A stretch of DNA of 64,000 bases from an uncultured Clostridia bacterium (GCA_934120645.1 CAKOUO010000004.1:1-64000); one strand, 5' to 3'; counted from the first letter of the stretch, positions 52,656 through 62,369 are shown. Numbers and translations: made by a program. Notes: generated by a model not told the origin, from the letters alone.

Positions 52656-53834
52656 ATGAAAGCAAAAATGAATATAAGAAGCATTCTTTTGATTGCTATT
52701 ATATGTTTTTCAGGTTTGTTTTTTATAAATATGAGTTTTGCAGCAAATACAGCAAAGGTTATAGTAGAAACAGCAAACATTAGGGAACAGCCATCTTCAG
52801 ATTCTAAAATATTAGAATTAGCTTCACAAGGAGAAGAAGTTGAAATTATAGAAAAAACAGGGGATTGGTACAAAATAAAGTATAAAAAAATAACAGGCTA
52901 TTTAAGAAGTGACTTGATAAAACTAAAAGAAGAAAATAATAATAAAACAAATTCTACACAAGTAAATACACAAATAGAAAATATAGTTGAGTCAAATACA
53001 ACAGAAACAAATACACAAACAGAAAATGTAGTTGAAACAAGTACTCAACCAGAAAATACAGTAGCACAAGAAGACGAAAACAAAAAAGAAACAGTAAAAA
53101 CTAAAAAGGCAATAAAAACATTAAAATTAAAAATAACACCATTAATAAATTCATTAGAAATTGCAGAATTAAATGTTAATGAAGAAGTAGAAATTAAAGA
53201 AACTATAAATGATTGGGCATTAGTTACTTCTACTATAGGAAAGCAAGGATGGGTAAGGGTTGATAATTTAGCTGATATAGAAAAAAAAGAAGAGAAAGTT
53301 TCAACAAATGAAACACAGACAACAACAAAACAACAAACATCAAGAAGTTCAATGAATGAAAGAACAACAACAACTAAAAAGGAAACAACACAAACAACAA
53401 GTAAAGCAGAAACTCAATCAAAAACTCAAACAGAAACTCAAAAACAAACAACAGTAACAGAATCAAAAGTAACTTTAGGAAAAGGTAGTGAGGTTGTAGC
53501 ATATGCAAAAACATTATTAGGATGTAAATATGTATATGGTGGAACAACAACAAATGGATTTGACTGTTCTGGTTTTACACAATATGTGTATAAACATTTT
53601 GGAATTAATTTAAATAGAACAGCTGCTGCACAATATAGTAATGGAAGTTCAGTAACAAACTTACAAGCGGGGGATTTAGTAATGTTTGGAAAATCTGGAA
53701 TTAATCATGTAGGAATTTATATAGGTGGAAATACATTTATACATGCAGCAAATCCAGGTAAAGGAGTAACAACAGATACTTTATCTACCGGATATTACAA
53801 AACAAATTATGTAGGAGCAAGAAGAATATTTTAA
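52656..53834 (+). CDS. Secreted NlpC/P60 peptidoglycan hydrolase with SH3b domains
   Basis: A 392-residue secreted cell-wall endopeptidase. Signal peptide (1-31, ending SFA). SH3b domain 1 (about 35-90: VETANIREQPSSDSKIL, GDWYKIKYKKITGYLR), a Thr/Asn/Gln-rich linker, a second SH3b-like domain (about 150-215), another low-complexity linker of about 60 residues, and the NlpC/P60 domain at the end: FDCSGFTQYV (nucleophilic Cys), NHVGIYIG (His) and FIHAANPG. It probably cuts D-Glu-Dap bonds in stem peptides. ATG 52656 has AAGGAG at 52643-52648. It precedes comEC by 17 bases. Confidence 0.93.
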   Translation: MKAKMNIRSILLIAIICFSGLFFINMSFAANTAKVIVETANIREQPSSDSKILELASQGEEVEIIEKTGDWYKIKYKKITGYLRSDLIKLKEENNNKTNSTQVNTQIENIVESNTTETNTQTENVVETSTQPENTVAQEDENKKETVKTKKAIKTLKLKITPLINSLEIAELNVNEEVEIKETINDWALVTSTIGKQGWVRVDNLADIEKKEEKVSTNETQTTTKQQTSRSSMNERTTTTKKETTQTTSKAETQSKTQTETQKQTTVTESKVTLGKGSEVVAYAKTLLGCKYVYGGTTTNGFDCSGFTQYVYKHFGINLNRTAAAQYSNGSSVTNLQAGDLVMFGKSGINHVGIYIGGNTFIHAANPGKGVTTDTLSTGYYKTNYVGARRIF

Positions 53835-53851
53835 ATGCAATTAGGAGGAAT

Positions 53852-56370
53852 ATGAAAAGACCGATTTTAATTGCAGTTATAGGATATATAGTAGGTATAA
53901 TAGTGGGACTATACTTTAGTTTAAGTATAGTTCTTTTTTATATATTAATAATTGCAATATATAATTTATATAAAATACTTAGCAAAAATCATTTAAAAGA
54001 TAAAAATAAAAGAATAAAATTAATATCTTTTAAAAGATATTCTAGATATATCAAAATTAATTTTAATTCATATTTAATTATAATTTTTATTTTAAGTTCA
54101 ATAGTTTCAAATACAATAGTAATATTAAAAAATAAACAATACCAAAAAATATATGATGAATTATCAAAAACAAATGAATTAACATTTGAGGGGATAATTA
54201 CTGAAAATAAAGAAAAAAAGAAATATTATAATAGATATAAAATAAAGACAAAGTATAATAAAAGAACAATAAGTTTATATATTAATAGCAAAGAAGAATT
54301 AAATTATGGAGATAAAGTATGTGTAATAGGAAAATATATAAAACCCAATATACAAAGAAATTATAAGGGGTTCGATTATTCTAAATATTTGAAACAATTA
54401 AAAATTTATGGAACAATCAAGTCAGAAAATTTACAAATAATAGATAAAAAGCAAGCAAATAAAATTTTTCAAATTTCAAATGAAATTACTCAAAAAGTGA
54501 AACAGAAAGTAAATTTAATAATTCTGAGACAAGAGGCATCAATTTTATTAGGATTAATATTGGGAGATACTAGCGAAATAGATGAAGATATACAAGAAAA
54601 CTTTAGGGATGCTAGTATGTCACATATTTTAGCTGTTTCAGGAATGCATGTTACATACTTACTTTTAGGAGTTAATCTCATTTTTAAGAAGATATTTGGA
54701 AAAAGAAAAACGAATATTTTTAGTATTATATTTTTAATATTTTATATGTTTTTAACAAATTTTTCTCCATCTATTACAAGAGCAGGAATTATGGGAATTC
54801 TAGTTTTAATATCAAAGATAATATATCAGAAAAATGATATTATAACATCAATCTCTTTATCACTTATTATAATATTAATTTATAATCCATTTTTAATAGA
54901 AAATTTGGGTGTGCAGTTGTCATATGGTGGTGTATTAGGAATAATATCTTTTAATAGAATAATTTTACAAATATTTCAAGGAATAAAAATAAAAAATAAA
55001 GCATTAAAATATAGAATAAGCAAGAATACAAAAAAAGTTATAGGAAAGATATATGAAATTTTATCTGTTTCTATATCTGCTCAATTATGCATATTTCCAA
55101 TTATATTATATCAAATGAACACATTTAATCCATATTTTTTAATATCTAATTTTATTTTAAGTCTAGTAATAGGACCTATTGTTATACTTAATTTTTTATT
55201 TATTATTATTTTATTATTTAACACAAGCTTGGGAAGTTTATTATCAAAAGTTGTTATTTTTAGTATAAAGGTCTTATTAGAAATTTCGCAATTGTCAAAA
55301 CTAAATTATTCAAAAATATATTTTGTAACACCAAGTTTAATTAGTCTTATAATTTATTATTTAATTATTTTTATATTTAAACAAATATATATAATTTATT
55401 CTGTAAAAAAACTAAATCAGACGCAAAAGAGATTTAGAAATATAATAGCATTATATAAATATAAATTTAACCAGAAAAAAGAAAGATATGTAATTATAAT
55501 AATTCTTGTAATAATTTTTTTAATATTAATAAATTATATTCCAAAGAATTTAAAAATTTATTTTGTAGATGTTGGACAAGGGGATTCAACACTTATAGTA
55601 ACTCCAACTAATAAAACAATATTAATTGATGGAGGTGGTAATGAATTTTCGGATTTCGATGTTGGTAAAAATATATTATTACCATATATTTTAGATAGGG
55701 GGATAAATAAAATAGATTTTGTTTTTATAAGCCATTTTGATAGTGACCATGTTCGGTGGATTATTTTGTATTATAAAAGAATTAAAAATTGGAACTATAA
55801 TTGTAGGGAAGCAATATGAAAATTATAAAAATTATGAAAAATTAAAGGAGATTGTAAGAGAAAAGAAAGTAAATATTAAAATAGTAGAAGCGGGGAATAG
55901 AATAAATATAGAAAAAGGATTATATGTTGATGTAATATGGCCATGTCGGAGAAAATATGATATCTCAAAATGCGATTAATAATAATTCCTTGGTTTGTAA
56001 ATTAGTTTATAAAAATTTTTCAATGCTGTTTACTGGTGATATTGAGAAAATAGCAGAAGAAGCAATTTTGACAAAATATTTAAAAAATTTAGGTGTTTTA
56101 AAATCAGATGTTTTAAAGGTTGGACATCATGGTTCAAAAACATCTTCAACTACTGAATTTATAAATGCTGTAAATCCTAAAAATGCAATAATTGGTGTAG
56201 GGGAAAACAATAAATTTGGACATCCATCTGATAGTATAATTGAAAATTTTAAATCAAGGAATATTAAAATTTATAGAACAGATGAAATGGGGGAGATAAT
56301 AATAAAAACAGATGGAAATAGAAAAAAGATAGAAACAAGGCTAAAATGTATAAATAAAAAAAATCCGTAA
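53852..56370 (+). CDS. comEC: DNA-uptake channel ComEC/Rec2, with two +1 shifts at CGG
   Basis: 838 residues when the C at 55754 and the C at 55947 are both skipped. The N-terminal ComEC domain (about 1-170), a polytopic competence domain (about 210-550: ILLGLILGDTSEID, ILAVSGMHVTYLLLG, SPSITRAGIMG, GVQLSYGGVLGIISF) and a C-terminal metallo-beta-lactamase-like domain (VDVGQGDSTLIV, ILIDGGG, SHFDSDHVGG, MLFTGDIEKIAEE, LKVGHHGSKTS). The protein forms the channel for single-stranded DNA uptake. In the given sequence the frame ends 22 codons after the first CGG; the second piece runs into another CGG at 55947. Both skips restore conserved family sequence. The stem 5' part is intact. Confidence 0.88.
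55754..55757 (+). other. +1 frameshift site CGGT (comEC, first)
   Basis: Zero frame reads GTT CGG TGG ATT. Skipping C gives GTT GGT GGA TTA, following HFDSDH, the metal-binding motif of the beta-lactamase fold. Confidence 0.85.
55947..55950 (+). other. +1 frameshift site CGGA (comEC, second)
   Basis: In the frame restored by the first skip, TGT CGG AGA would lead to a stop 10 codons on. Skipping C gives TGT GGA GAA AAT ATG and rejoins the frame that encodes NNNSLVCKLVYKNFSML. Confidence 0.82.
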
Positions 56371-56400
56371 ATAATATAAAAAAGTTACGGAGGAAATTTT

Positions 56401-57015
56401 ATGAAAAGAAATTGGATAATAATACTAATTATAGCAATTATATTAATTGGTATAATAGTTGGGATATTAATATATAAAAATGGAAATAAAAAGAGTTCTA
56501 ATATAGTACAAAATAAAATAAATCAAGTATCTGAAAAAGTAACAGATGAATGCACAGAAGAATGGAGTAAATTGAATGAAACTGCAAAAAAAGATATAGA
56601 AACAAATTCTTCAGAAGAAAAAATATCACCTAATTGTTTAATAACAATTAAAAAATATTATAAAGGATGTGGACATACAACAAATGAGTATTTGGATATT
56701 TCAAAAGAATTAGTAAATAAAACAAAGGAAGATTTACAAAAAAAATATGAAGGATATGAAATACAAGAATTCTCAAGTACAGGAGTTACTTTATATAAAG
56801 AGTATGACGGAGAATGCGGTGAACATTATGTTGTAAGAGAAGATAATGGTAAAATTTCAATATATAGAATTAATGAAAATAAAGAAGAAGAATTATATGA
56901 AAAGACAGAAATTTCAATAGATTATTTAACAGAAACGGATAAAATGAATATAAAGAATGGAATAAATGTAAATGGAAAGGAAAAACTAAACCAACTAATT
57001 GAAGATTTTGAATAA
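56401..57015 (+). CDS. BofC C-terminal-domain-like membrane protein
   Basis: A 204-residue protein with one N-terminal transmembrane helix (5-26) and an extracytoplasmic domain. The last 70 residues (HYVVREDNGKISIYRINEN, then a Tyr-Glu-Lys-Thr strand, LTETDKMNIKNGINV, LNQLIEDFE) match the pattern of the BofC C-terminal domain; in Bacillus, BofC restrains the SpoIVB protease that triggers sigma-K activation. The Cys pair in PNCLITIKKYYKGCGH is unexplained. The role here is inferred from the C-terminal pattern only. It ends at a terminator shared with pgsA and follows comEC at 30 bases. Confidence 0.65.
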   Translation: MKRNWIIILIIAIILIGIIVGILIYKNGNKKSSNIVQNKINQVSEKVTDECTEEWSKLNETAKKDIETNSSEEKISPNCLITIKKYYKGCGHTTNEYLDISKELVNKTKEDLQKKYEGYEIQEFSSTGVTLYKEYDGECGEHYVVREDNGKISIYRINENKEEELYEKTEISIDYLTETDKMNIKNGINVNGKEKLNQLIEDFE

Positions 57016-57050
57016 AAAAAAGTGAAGATTTATTTATCTTCACTTTTTTT
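57013..57050. terminator. Bidirectional terminator, bofC-like gene / pgsA
   Basis: AGTGAAGAT (57021-57029) pairs with ATCTTCACT (57036-57044), flanked by A7 and T7. The pgsA stop codon falls within the loop. Confidence 0.9.
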
Positions 57051-57644
57051 GTTTCTTTTTTTATTTTTAATTACAATATTTTGAGTTTCTTTTTCTAAAT
57101 CACTTTTATCAATAAATCCATCTTGATATAAGCATTTGATATACATAGTAAGAGAAAAGATGGTAGCTATTAAAGCAATACAATATAAAGTCATATCAAT
57201 ATAATTCCAAAATCCTGTAAGTTTAAATTGATTTATCATTAAAGAAATTACAATTGCAAAGTAGAATAATACAGTTGCTAGTTTTCCATACCATTTACTA
57301 TAAACAACGACATTTTTTCCATAAAGGAAAGATGCACCAATAACCATAATTAATTCTTTTAAAATTACAATTATTAAAATCCAAATAGGAATAATTTTTA
57401 CCATAACTAAAGATGCAAGCACAAAGATTTGTGTTAATTTATCTGCTAGTGGATCCATTAATTTTCCAAAATTTGAAATAAAATTGAATTTTCTAGCAAT
57501 AAATCCATCTAGAATATCAGTTATACCTGATATTGTAAAGAATATAAATCCTAAAAGATAATTTCCTGTAAAAATATAATATAAAATAATTGGTATAAAT
57601 ATAAATCTTAATATTGTTAATATATTTGGTATATGTTTAAACAT
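57030..57644 (-). CDS. pgsA: CDP-diacylglycerol-glycerol-3-phosphate phosphatidyltransferase
   Basis: An integral membrane enzyme that makes phosphatidylglycerol phosphate. 204 residues, about five helices. The CDP-alcohol phosphatidyltransferase motif D-G-x2-A-R-x8-G-x3-D-x3-D reads DGFIARKFNFISNFGKLMD and PLADK. N-terminal PNILTILRFIFIPIIL is also typical. A charged tail of about 25 residues ends the protein. It lies 23 bases after clpE on the same strand. Confidence 0.94.
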   Translation of the reverse strand: MFKHIPNILTILRFIFIPIILYYIFTGNYLLGFIFFTISGITDILDGFIARKFNFISNFGKLMDPLADKLTQIFVLASLVMVKIIPIWILIIVILKELIMVIGASFLYGKNVVVYSKWYGKLATVLFYFAIVISLMINQFKLTGFWNYIDMTLYCIALIATIFSLTMYIKCLYQDGFIDKSDLEKETQNIVIKNKKRNKKSEDK

Positions 57645-57667
57645 TTTTTTCTCCTTATAACAGTTTG

Positions 57668-60043
57668 TTAAATAATTTCAAAATTTAATTCATCATTTTT
57701 TAAATCTACTTTTATAGTATCACCATTTTTTATTTCATTTCTTAATATCTTTTCTGATATTTCATCTTCTATATATCTTTGGATTGCTCTTCTTAAAGGC
57801 CTTGCTCCAAATTTTATATTTGTTCCTTTATCTAATATATATTGTTTTGCAGATTCTGTTATTTCAAAAGAAATATCTTTTTGTTTTAAAGCTTTTACAG
57901 TATCATTTAGCATTAAATCTACAATTTGTAATAATTCATTTTTTTGTAAAGAATCAAATACAATAATTTCATCTATTCTGTTTAAAAACTCAGGTCTAAA
58001 TACTTCTTTTAAACTATCTTCAATTTTACTTTTATCAATTGTTTGTTTTCCAAATCCAATTGAATTATTGTTTAAATTTGAACCAGCATTTGAAGTCATT
58101 ATTATTATAGTATTTGCAAAGCTTACAGTGTTACCTTGAGAATCTGTAAGTTTTCCATCATCTAGAACTTGTAATAATATATTAAATACATCTGGATGTG
58201 CTTTTTCAATTTCGTCTAAAAGAATTATAGAGTAAGGTTTTCTTTTAACTTTTTCTGTTAATTGACCAGCATCATCATATCCAACATATCCTGGAGGGGC
58301 ACCTATTAATTTAGAAGTAGAATGGCTTTCCATATATTCTGACATATCTATTCTAATTAAAGCATCCTCAGAACCAAACATTTCATAAGCAAGTGATTTT
58401 GCTAGTTCTGTTTTTCCCACACCAGTTGGTCCAACAAATATAAATGATGGTGGTCTTTTTTCATTTTGAAGTCCTGCTCTATTTCTTCTAATTGCACGTG
58501 ATACACTATTTACGGCTGCTTCTTGACCAATTACTCTTTTATGAAGATTTGTTTCTAAATTTAATAATTTTTGTGTTTCAGCTTCTGTTATTTTTTTAAC
58601 AGGTATTTTAGTCCAACTTTCAATTACAGTTGCAATATCTTGAATAGTAAGAACTTTTGGCTTCATTTTTTTATTAATTTTATCAATTTCTTCTATTAGT
58701 TGGCATTCTTTTGTTTTTAAATCAGCTGCTTTTTGATAATCTTCAGTTGTATCTGCTTGAGCAACTTCTTCTTTTTGAGATTGAACATTTTTTAATTCTT
58801 GTCTTAATATTTCTAATTTATATAAATCTTTATTTTCAAGATTTATTCTAGAACATGCTTCGTCAAGTATATCAATAGCTTTATCTGGTAAAAATCTATC
58901 ATGAATATATTTCTCTGACATAATAACAGTTTGTTTAATTACATCTGTTGATATTTTTACTTTGTGATATTCTTCATAATATTTTTTTATTCCTTCAAGG
59001 ATTCCAATTGAATCTTCAATATTAGGTTCTTCAACTAAAACTTGTTGAAATCTTCTTTCTAAAGCAGGGTCTTTTTCAATATATTTTCTATATTCTGTTA
59101 AAGTTGTAGTTCCTATTAATTGAATTTCACCATTAGATAAAGCTGGTTTTAAAATATTAGCAGCATTCATAGAATGTTCGCCATCACCGGCACCAATAAT
59201 GTTATGAATTTCATCAATTACTAAGATAATGTTTCCATATTCTTTACATTCATCTATAATGCCTTTCATTCTAGACTCAAATTGACCTCTAAATTGTGTA
59301 CCTGCTATAACAGATGTCATATCTAGAAGGTAAACTTCTTTATTTAAAAGTTTAGCTGGAACATTTTGGTTAGCAATTTTTATAGCTAAACCTTGTGCTA
59401 TTGCTGTTTTTCCAACTCCTGGTTCACCAATAAGACAAGGGTTGTTTTTAGAACGTCTATTTAAAATTTGTATAATTCTTTGAATTTCTTTATCTCGTCC
59501 AACAACAATATCTAATTCATTGTTTTTGGCTTTATTTGTTAAATTAGTTCCATATGTGTCCAAAAATTTTTTCTTTTTGTTTTGTTTTTGATTTCTTTTC
59601 TTTTCAACTTTAATTGTTTTTTTACTTTCAGATTGAGCTTCTTCTTTTGATTCATCATCATTTTTTGGATGTACCATATTAGAAAATATAGAACCTAATG
59701 GGATTGCAGCTCCTGCAAATCTTGGCTTTTCTTCGTCATCATATTCGTCACCATTTTCATCTTCTATATTTCCAAAAGTAATCGCACCTTCAATATTATC
59801 AAGATTGTTAATATCTAAGTTTTCAGCTAAATCTTTAAATATAGATTCTAGTTGTTTATTCATATCATTTAGATTGATTTTATCTTTTGATAAAAGGTCT
59901 TGTTGCTTTGAAAGAACTTCCATTGGATTTATACCTTTTTTCTTGGCACAATCATAGCATAATCCTTCCATTGTATTTTTTCCGTTATCTATTTTTTCAT
60001 AAAAAAGTATTGCTGGGTTTTTCTTGCATTCTGAACATATCAT
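57668..60043 (-). CDS. clpE: ATP-dependent protease ATPase subunit ClpE-like (ClpC family)
   Basis: A 791-residue Hsp100 ATPase that unfolds proteins for ClpP. An N-terminal zinc finger (C3-x2-C6 and C29-x2-C32) replaces the usual Clp N domain, as in ClpE. AAA domain 1 has GEPGVGKTAIAQGLA and DEIHNIIGAGDGEH; a UVR-type coiled middle domain (about 425-460) follows; AAA domain 2 has GPTGVGKTELAKSLA, DMSEYMESHSTSKLIG and the closing ARPLRRAIQRYIEDE. Residues of about 95-160 are acidic or Lys-rich linker. Transcription probably starts at the promoter 60085-60113. I see no CtsR operator. Confidence 0.92.
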   Translation of the reverse strand: MICSECKKNPAILFYEKIDNGKNTMEGLCYDCAKKKGINPMEVLSKQQDLLSKDKINLNDMNKQLESIFKDLAENLDINNLDNIEGAITFGNIEDENGDEYDDEEKPRFAGAAIPLGSIFSNMVHPKNDDESKEEAQSESKKTIKVEKKRNQKQNKKKKFLDTYGTNLTNKAKNNELDIVVGRDKEIQRIIQILNRRSKNNPCLIGEPGVGKTAIAQGLAIKIANQNVPAKLLNKEVYLLDMTSVIAGTQFRGQFESRMKGIIDECKEYGNIILVIDEIHNIIGAGDGEHSMNAANILKPALSNGEIQLIGTTTLTEYRKYIEKDPALERRFQQVLVEEPNIEDSIGILEGIKKYYEEYHKVKISTDVIKQTVIMSEKYIHDRFLPDKAIDILDEACSRINLENKDLYKLEILRQELKNVQSQKEEVAQADTTEDYQKAADLKTKECQLIEEIDKINKKMKPKVLTIQDIATVIESWTKIPVKKITEAETQKLLNLETNLHKRVIGQEAAVNSVSRAIRRNRAGLQNEKRPPSFIFVGPTGVGKTELAKSLAYEMFGSEDALIRIDMSEYMESHSTSKLIGAPPGYVGYDDAGQLTEKVKRKPYSIILLDEIEKAHPDVFNILLQVLDDGKLTDSQGNTVSFANTIIIMTSNAGSNLNNNSIGFGKQTIDKSKIEDSLKEVFRPEFLNRIDEIIVFDSLQKNELLQIVDLMLNDTVKALKQKDISFEITESAKQYILDKGTNIKFGARPLRRAIQRYIEDEISEKILRNEIKNGDTIKVDLKNDELNFEII

Positions 60044-60084
60044 AACTTTCTATTTCCTCATTTCTAAATAAATTAATATTATAT

Positions 60085-60113
60085 ATAATAACTCAAAACT
60101 ATAAAATAGTCAA
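60085..60113 (-). promoter_or_regulatory. Probable promoter of clpE
   Basis: On the minus strand, TTGACT (60113-60108) and TATTAT (60090-60085) with 17-base spacing, about 40 bases before the start codon. The -35 box forms part of the inverted repeat AGTCAAT/ATTGACT, a possible operator. Confidence 0.6.
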
Positions 60114-60215
60114 TAAATTTATGATGAACAATTGACTTAACTTTATTTATATATATTCATAATTAAAAAAATTATAAATAAAGTATATAATAGAGAATAA
60201 AAAATAAAATAAATT

Positions 60216-60249
60216 GTAAAAAAGTTAGAAACATGATAGTTCCTAACTT
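60216..60249 (-). terminator. Probable terminator of htrA
   Basis: AGTTAGAAAC pairs with GTTCCTAACT (one mismatch) around ATGATA. On the minus strand the stem is followed by a T-run, downstream of htrA. Confidence 0.75.
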
Positions 60250-60361
60250 CTTTTGAAAATAAAAGGGGATGTTTTTATATTTAAGTCAGATAACTTTCTG
60301 ACTATGCTTGTATTATAATAATTAAATTTGTCCATTGTGTGAATTAAAAGTGAAAATTTAA

Positions 60362-61618
60362 TTAAGGTTGTTCACCTAATGTTACAGTAATTTCTTTTTC
60401 ATTTCCATCTCTGTTTACTTTTAGTTTTATTTGATCACCTATTTTATGAGAATTTTTAATTTCATTTAATTCATCCATTTTTGTTATTTTTTTACCTTCT
60501 ACTTCTACGATAACATCACCAGCCTTTAAACCAGCTTTTTCAGCTGCTGAAAAGTCATCAACAGATTTTATATATACACCAACAACTAAATTATATGTTT
60601 TTGCTCGTGTTTCATCTAAGTCAATACCAGATATACCTATATAAGGTCTTTTTACTTTGTTGTATTGTATTAATTGTGAAGTGACATCTGTTGTTAAATT
60701 AATTGGAATAGCAAAACCTATACCTTCTATACCTGTACCAGATAATTTTAAAGTATTAATTCCAATTACTTTTCCTTCACTATTTACTAATGCACCACCA
60801 CTGTTACCAGAGTTTATAGCGGCATCGGTTTGAATACAAGTATAAGTTTTTCCGTCTGAATCAGTAATTTTTCTATTAACAGCACTGACAATACCAGTAG
60901 TTACAGTACTATTCATGTTAACAGGATTTCCAACAGCCATTGCAAATTCACCGACTTTTACAGAATCAGAATCAGCAAATTCAGCAGCAGTTAAACCACT
61001 TTTATCAATTTTTATAACAGCTAAATCTGTTTGCTCATCTTGACCAACAATTTTTGCTTCATATTCAGTTTCATCATTAAATAAGGTAACTGTTACTTTT
61101 CCGGCATCTGTAATTTGATAATAAGAATTTGAATCAGTACTACTAGATGAAGATACAACATGATTATTTGTTAATATATATCCATCTTCACTAATTATAA
61201 TACCAGAGCCAGAAGCTGTAGCTGTTGATGAACTATTTCTTCCAAAGAAAGATGAAGTATTAACTGTATATTCAATTTTAATACCTACAATAGAAGGTAA
61301 AATTTTATTTGCTGCATATACTGCTGTATCTGAATAGTTACTTAATGAAGTTTGAGTTACATATCCAGTAGAGTTTGATGAGTTATTATTAGATGTACTT
61401 ATATTTGATGATGTGTTGTTTATTAATTTTGATTTAATAGAAGGAACACCAAAACATGTTCCAATAACAACAGAACATCCAACTATACCACTAAAAAATG
61501 GTAGTAGAACACTTTTTCCAAATCCAGATGTGTTTTTATTTTTTCCATTTTCATATGTTGTTTTTCCATTTACAGGGATAGCTGTAAACTTGACATTTTT
61601 CTTTTCATTTTCTTCCAT
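60362..61618 (-). CDS. htrA: Membrane-anchored HtrA-like serine protease
   Basis: A 418-residue surface quality-control protease. A cytoplasmic N-terminal segment (1-32), one transmembrane helix (about 33-55), a Ser/Asn-rich linker, then the trypsin-like domain with His in TNNHVVS, Asp in TDLAVIKID and Ser in GNSGGALV. One PDZ domain closes the protein (about 320-415: PYIGISGIDLDE, AGLKAGDVIVEVEGKKI). This is the HtrA/HtrB/YkdA layout of Firmicutes. A GGAGGA ribosome site precedes the ATG. Single-gene unit. Confidence 0.95.
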   Translation of the reverse strand: MEENEKKNVKFTAIPVNGKTTYENGKNKNTSGFGKSVLLPFFSGIVGCSVVIGTCFGVPSIKSKLINNTSSNISTSNNNSSNSTGYVTQTSLSNYSDTAVYAANKILPSIVGIKIEYTVNTSSFFGRNSSSTATASGSGIIISEDGYILTNNHVVSSSSSTDSNSYYQITDAGKVTVTLFNDETEYEAKIVGQDEQTDLAVIKIDKSGLTAAEFADSDSVKVGEFAMAVGNPVNMNSTVTTGIVSAVNRKITDSDGKTYTCIQTDAAINSGNSGGALVNSEGKVIGINTLKLSGTGIEGIGFAIPINLTTDVTSQLIQYNKVKRPYIGISGIDLDETRAKTYNLVVGVYIKSVDDFSAAEKAGLKAGDVIVEVEGKKITKMDELNEIKNSHKIGDQIKLKVNRDGNEKEITVTLGEQP

Positions 61619-61757
61619 TTATATGTCCTCCTAAATATTTATTTATGATTTTATCATATCCTAATTATATAGTATAATACAAGATTTTTGTGAAATTTTT
61701 GTGAAAAAAATGTAAAAGATAAATGATAAAATTTTATTAAAATAAAGTTAGTAAAAC

Positions 61758-61786
61758 TTGAAAATGAGTTTATGAATTGATATAAT
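61758..61786 (+). promoter_or_regulatory. Probable promoter of the small pilin-like gene
   Basis: TTGAAA (61758-61763) and a perfect TATAAT (61781-61786) with 17-base spacing, 26 bases before the ATG. Confidence 0.7.
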
Positions 61787-61811
61787 AATGTCAAAAAAGT
61801 GGAGGAAAAAA

Positions 61812-62357
61812 ATGAAGAATAATAAAGGAATATCATTAACAACTTTAGTAATTACAATAGTTGTTTTACTTATACTGGCAGGAATATCAATACAAACAGG
61901 AAGTAAAGCAATAACAAGTTCTAAATTGGAAAATATAAAAACAAATATGTTATTAGTAAAAGTAAAAGCAAAAGAATATACTGAAAATGCAAACTTTAAA
62001 CTAGGTACAAGTATAGATTCTTTATCTGAAGAAGAAAAAAGTAGTAGAATAGAGCAAGCAAGAAATGAATTAGTTGGAGAAGAAATAAAAGATGGAAATA
62101 TTTTTTCTAATAATGTTAATATAACAACTGAAAACATATTATCAGATAATTCAAACTATATATATTACTATAAATTGTCAAAAGATAATTTAGAAAGTAT
62201 GGGATTGAAAGATTTGAAATCAAGTGAAAAAGATGGATGGTATATTATTAAATATGATATAAAAAATGTGCAAGTAGAAATTTATAATACAGTAGGATTT
62301 GAAAATGATGGAAATAAAACATATTCATTAAGTGAAATAGAACAAATAAGATTATAA
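61812..62357 (+). CDS. Small pilin-like (class III-type) protein
   Basis: A 181-residue protein with the same kind of N-terminus as the large pilin-like genes: MKNNKGISLTTLVITIVVLLILAGI (basic leader, cleavage region, hydrophobic helix). The remainder is a soluble domain with a helix (SKLENIKTNMLLVKVKAKEY) and a C-terminal portion including YIYYYKLSKDNLESMGL and WYIIKYDIKNVQVEIYNTVG. This size is closest to a real pilin or pseudopilin subunit. ATG 61812 has GGAGG at 61801-61805; an upstream ATG at 61788 lies in the promoter. The rnhB gene follows 12 bases later. Confidence 0.75.
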   Translation: MKNNKGISLTTLVITIVVLLILAGISIQTGSKAITSSKLENIKTNMLLVKVKAKEYTENANFKLGTSIDSLSEEEKSSRIEQARNELVGEEIKDGNIFSNNVNITTENILSDNSNYIYYYKLSKDNLESMGLKDLKSSEKDGWYIIKYDIKNVQVEIYNTVGFENDGNKTYSLSEIEQIRL

Positions 62358-62369
62358 AAGGAATAAAAA

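Larger units (their letters stand above)
60044..60361. other. Intergenic region between htrA and clpE
   Basis: 318 AT-rich bases. It holds a clpE promoter, a 7-base inverted repeat (AGTCAAT 60108-60114 and ATTGACT 60131-60137) overlapping the -35 box, the htrA terminator hairpin (60216-60249), and another inverted repeat AGTCAG/CTGACT (60284-60303). No gene is visible. Confidence 0.6.

Noticed and set aside
60085..60137. CtsR operator upstream of clpE
   Set aside because: The inverted repeat present (AGTCAAT/ATTGACT) does not match the tandem GGTCAAA heptads expected for CtsR.
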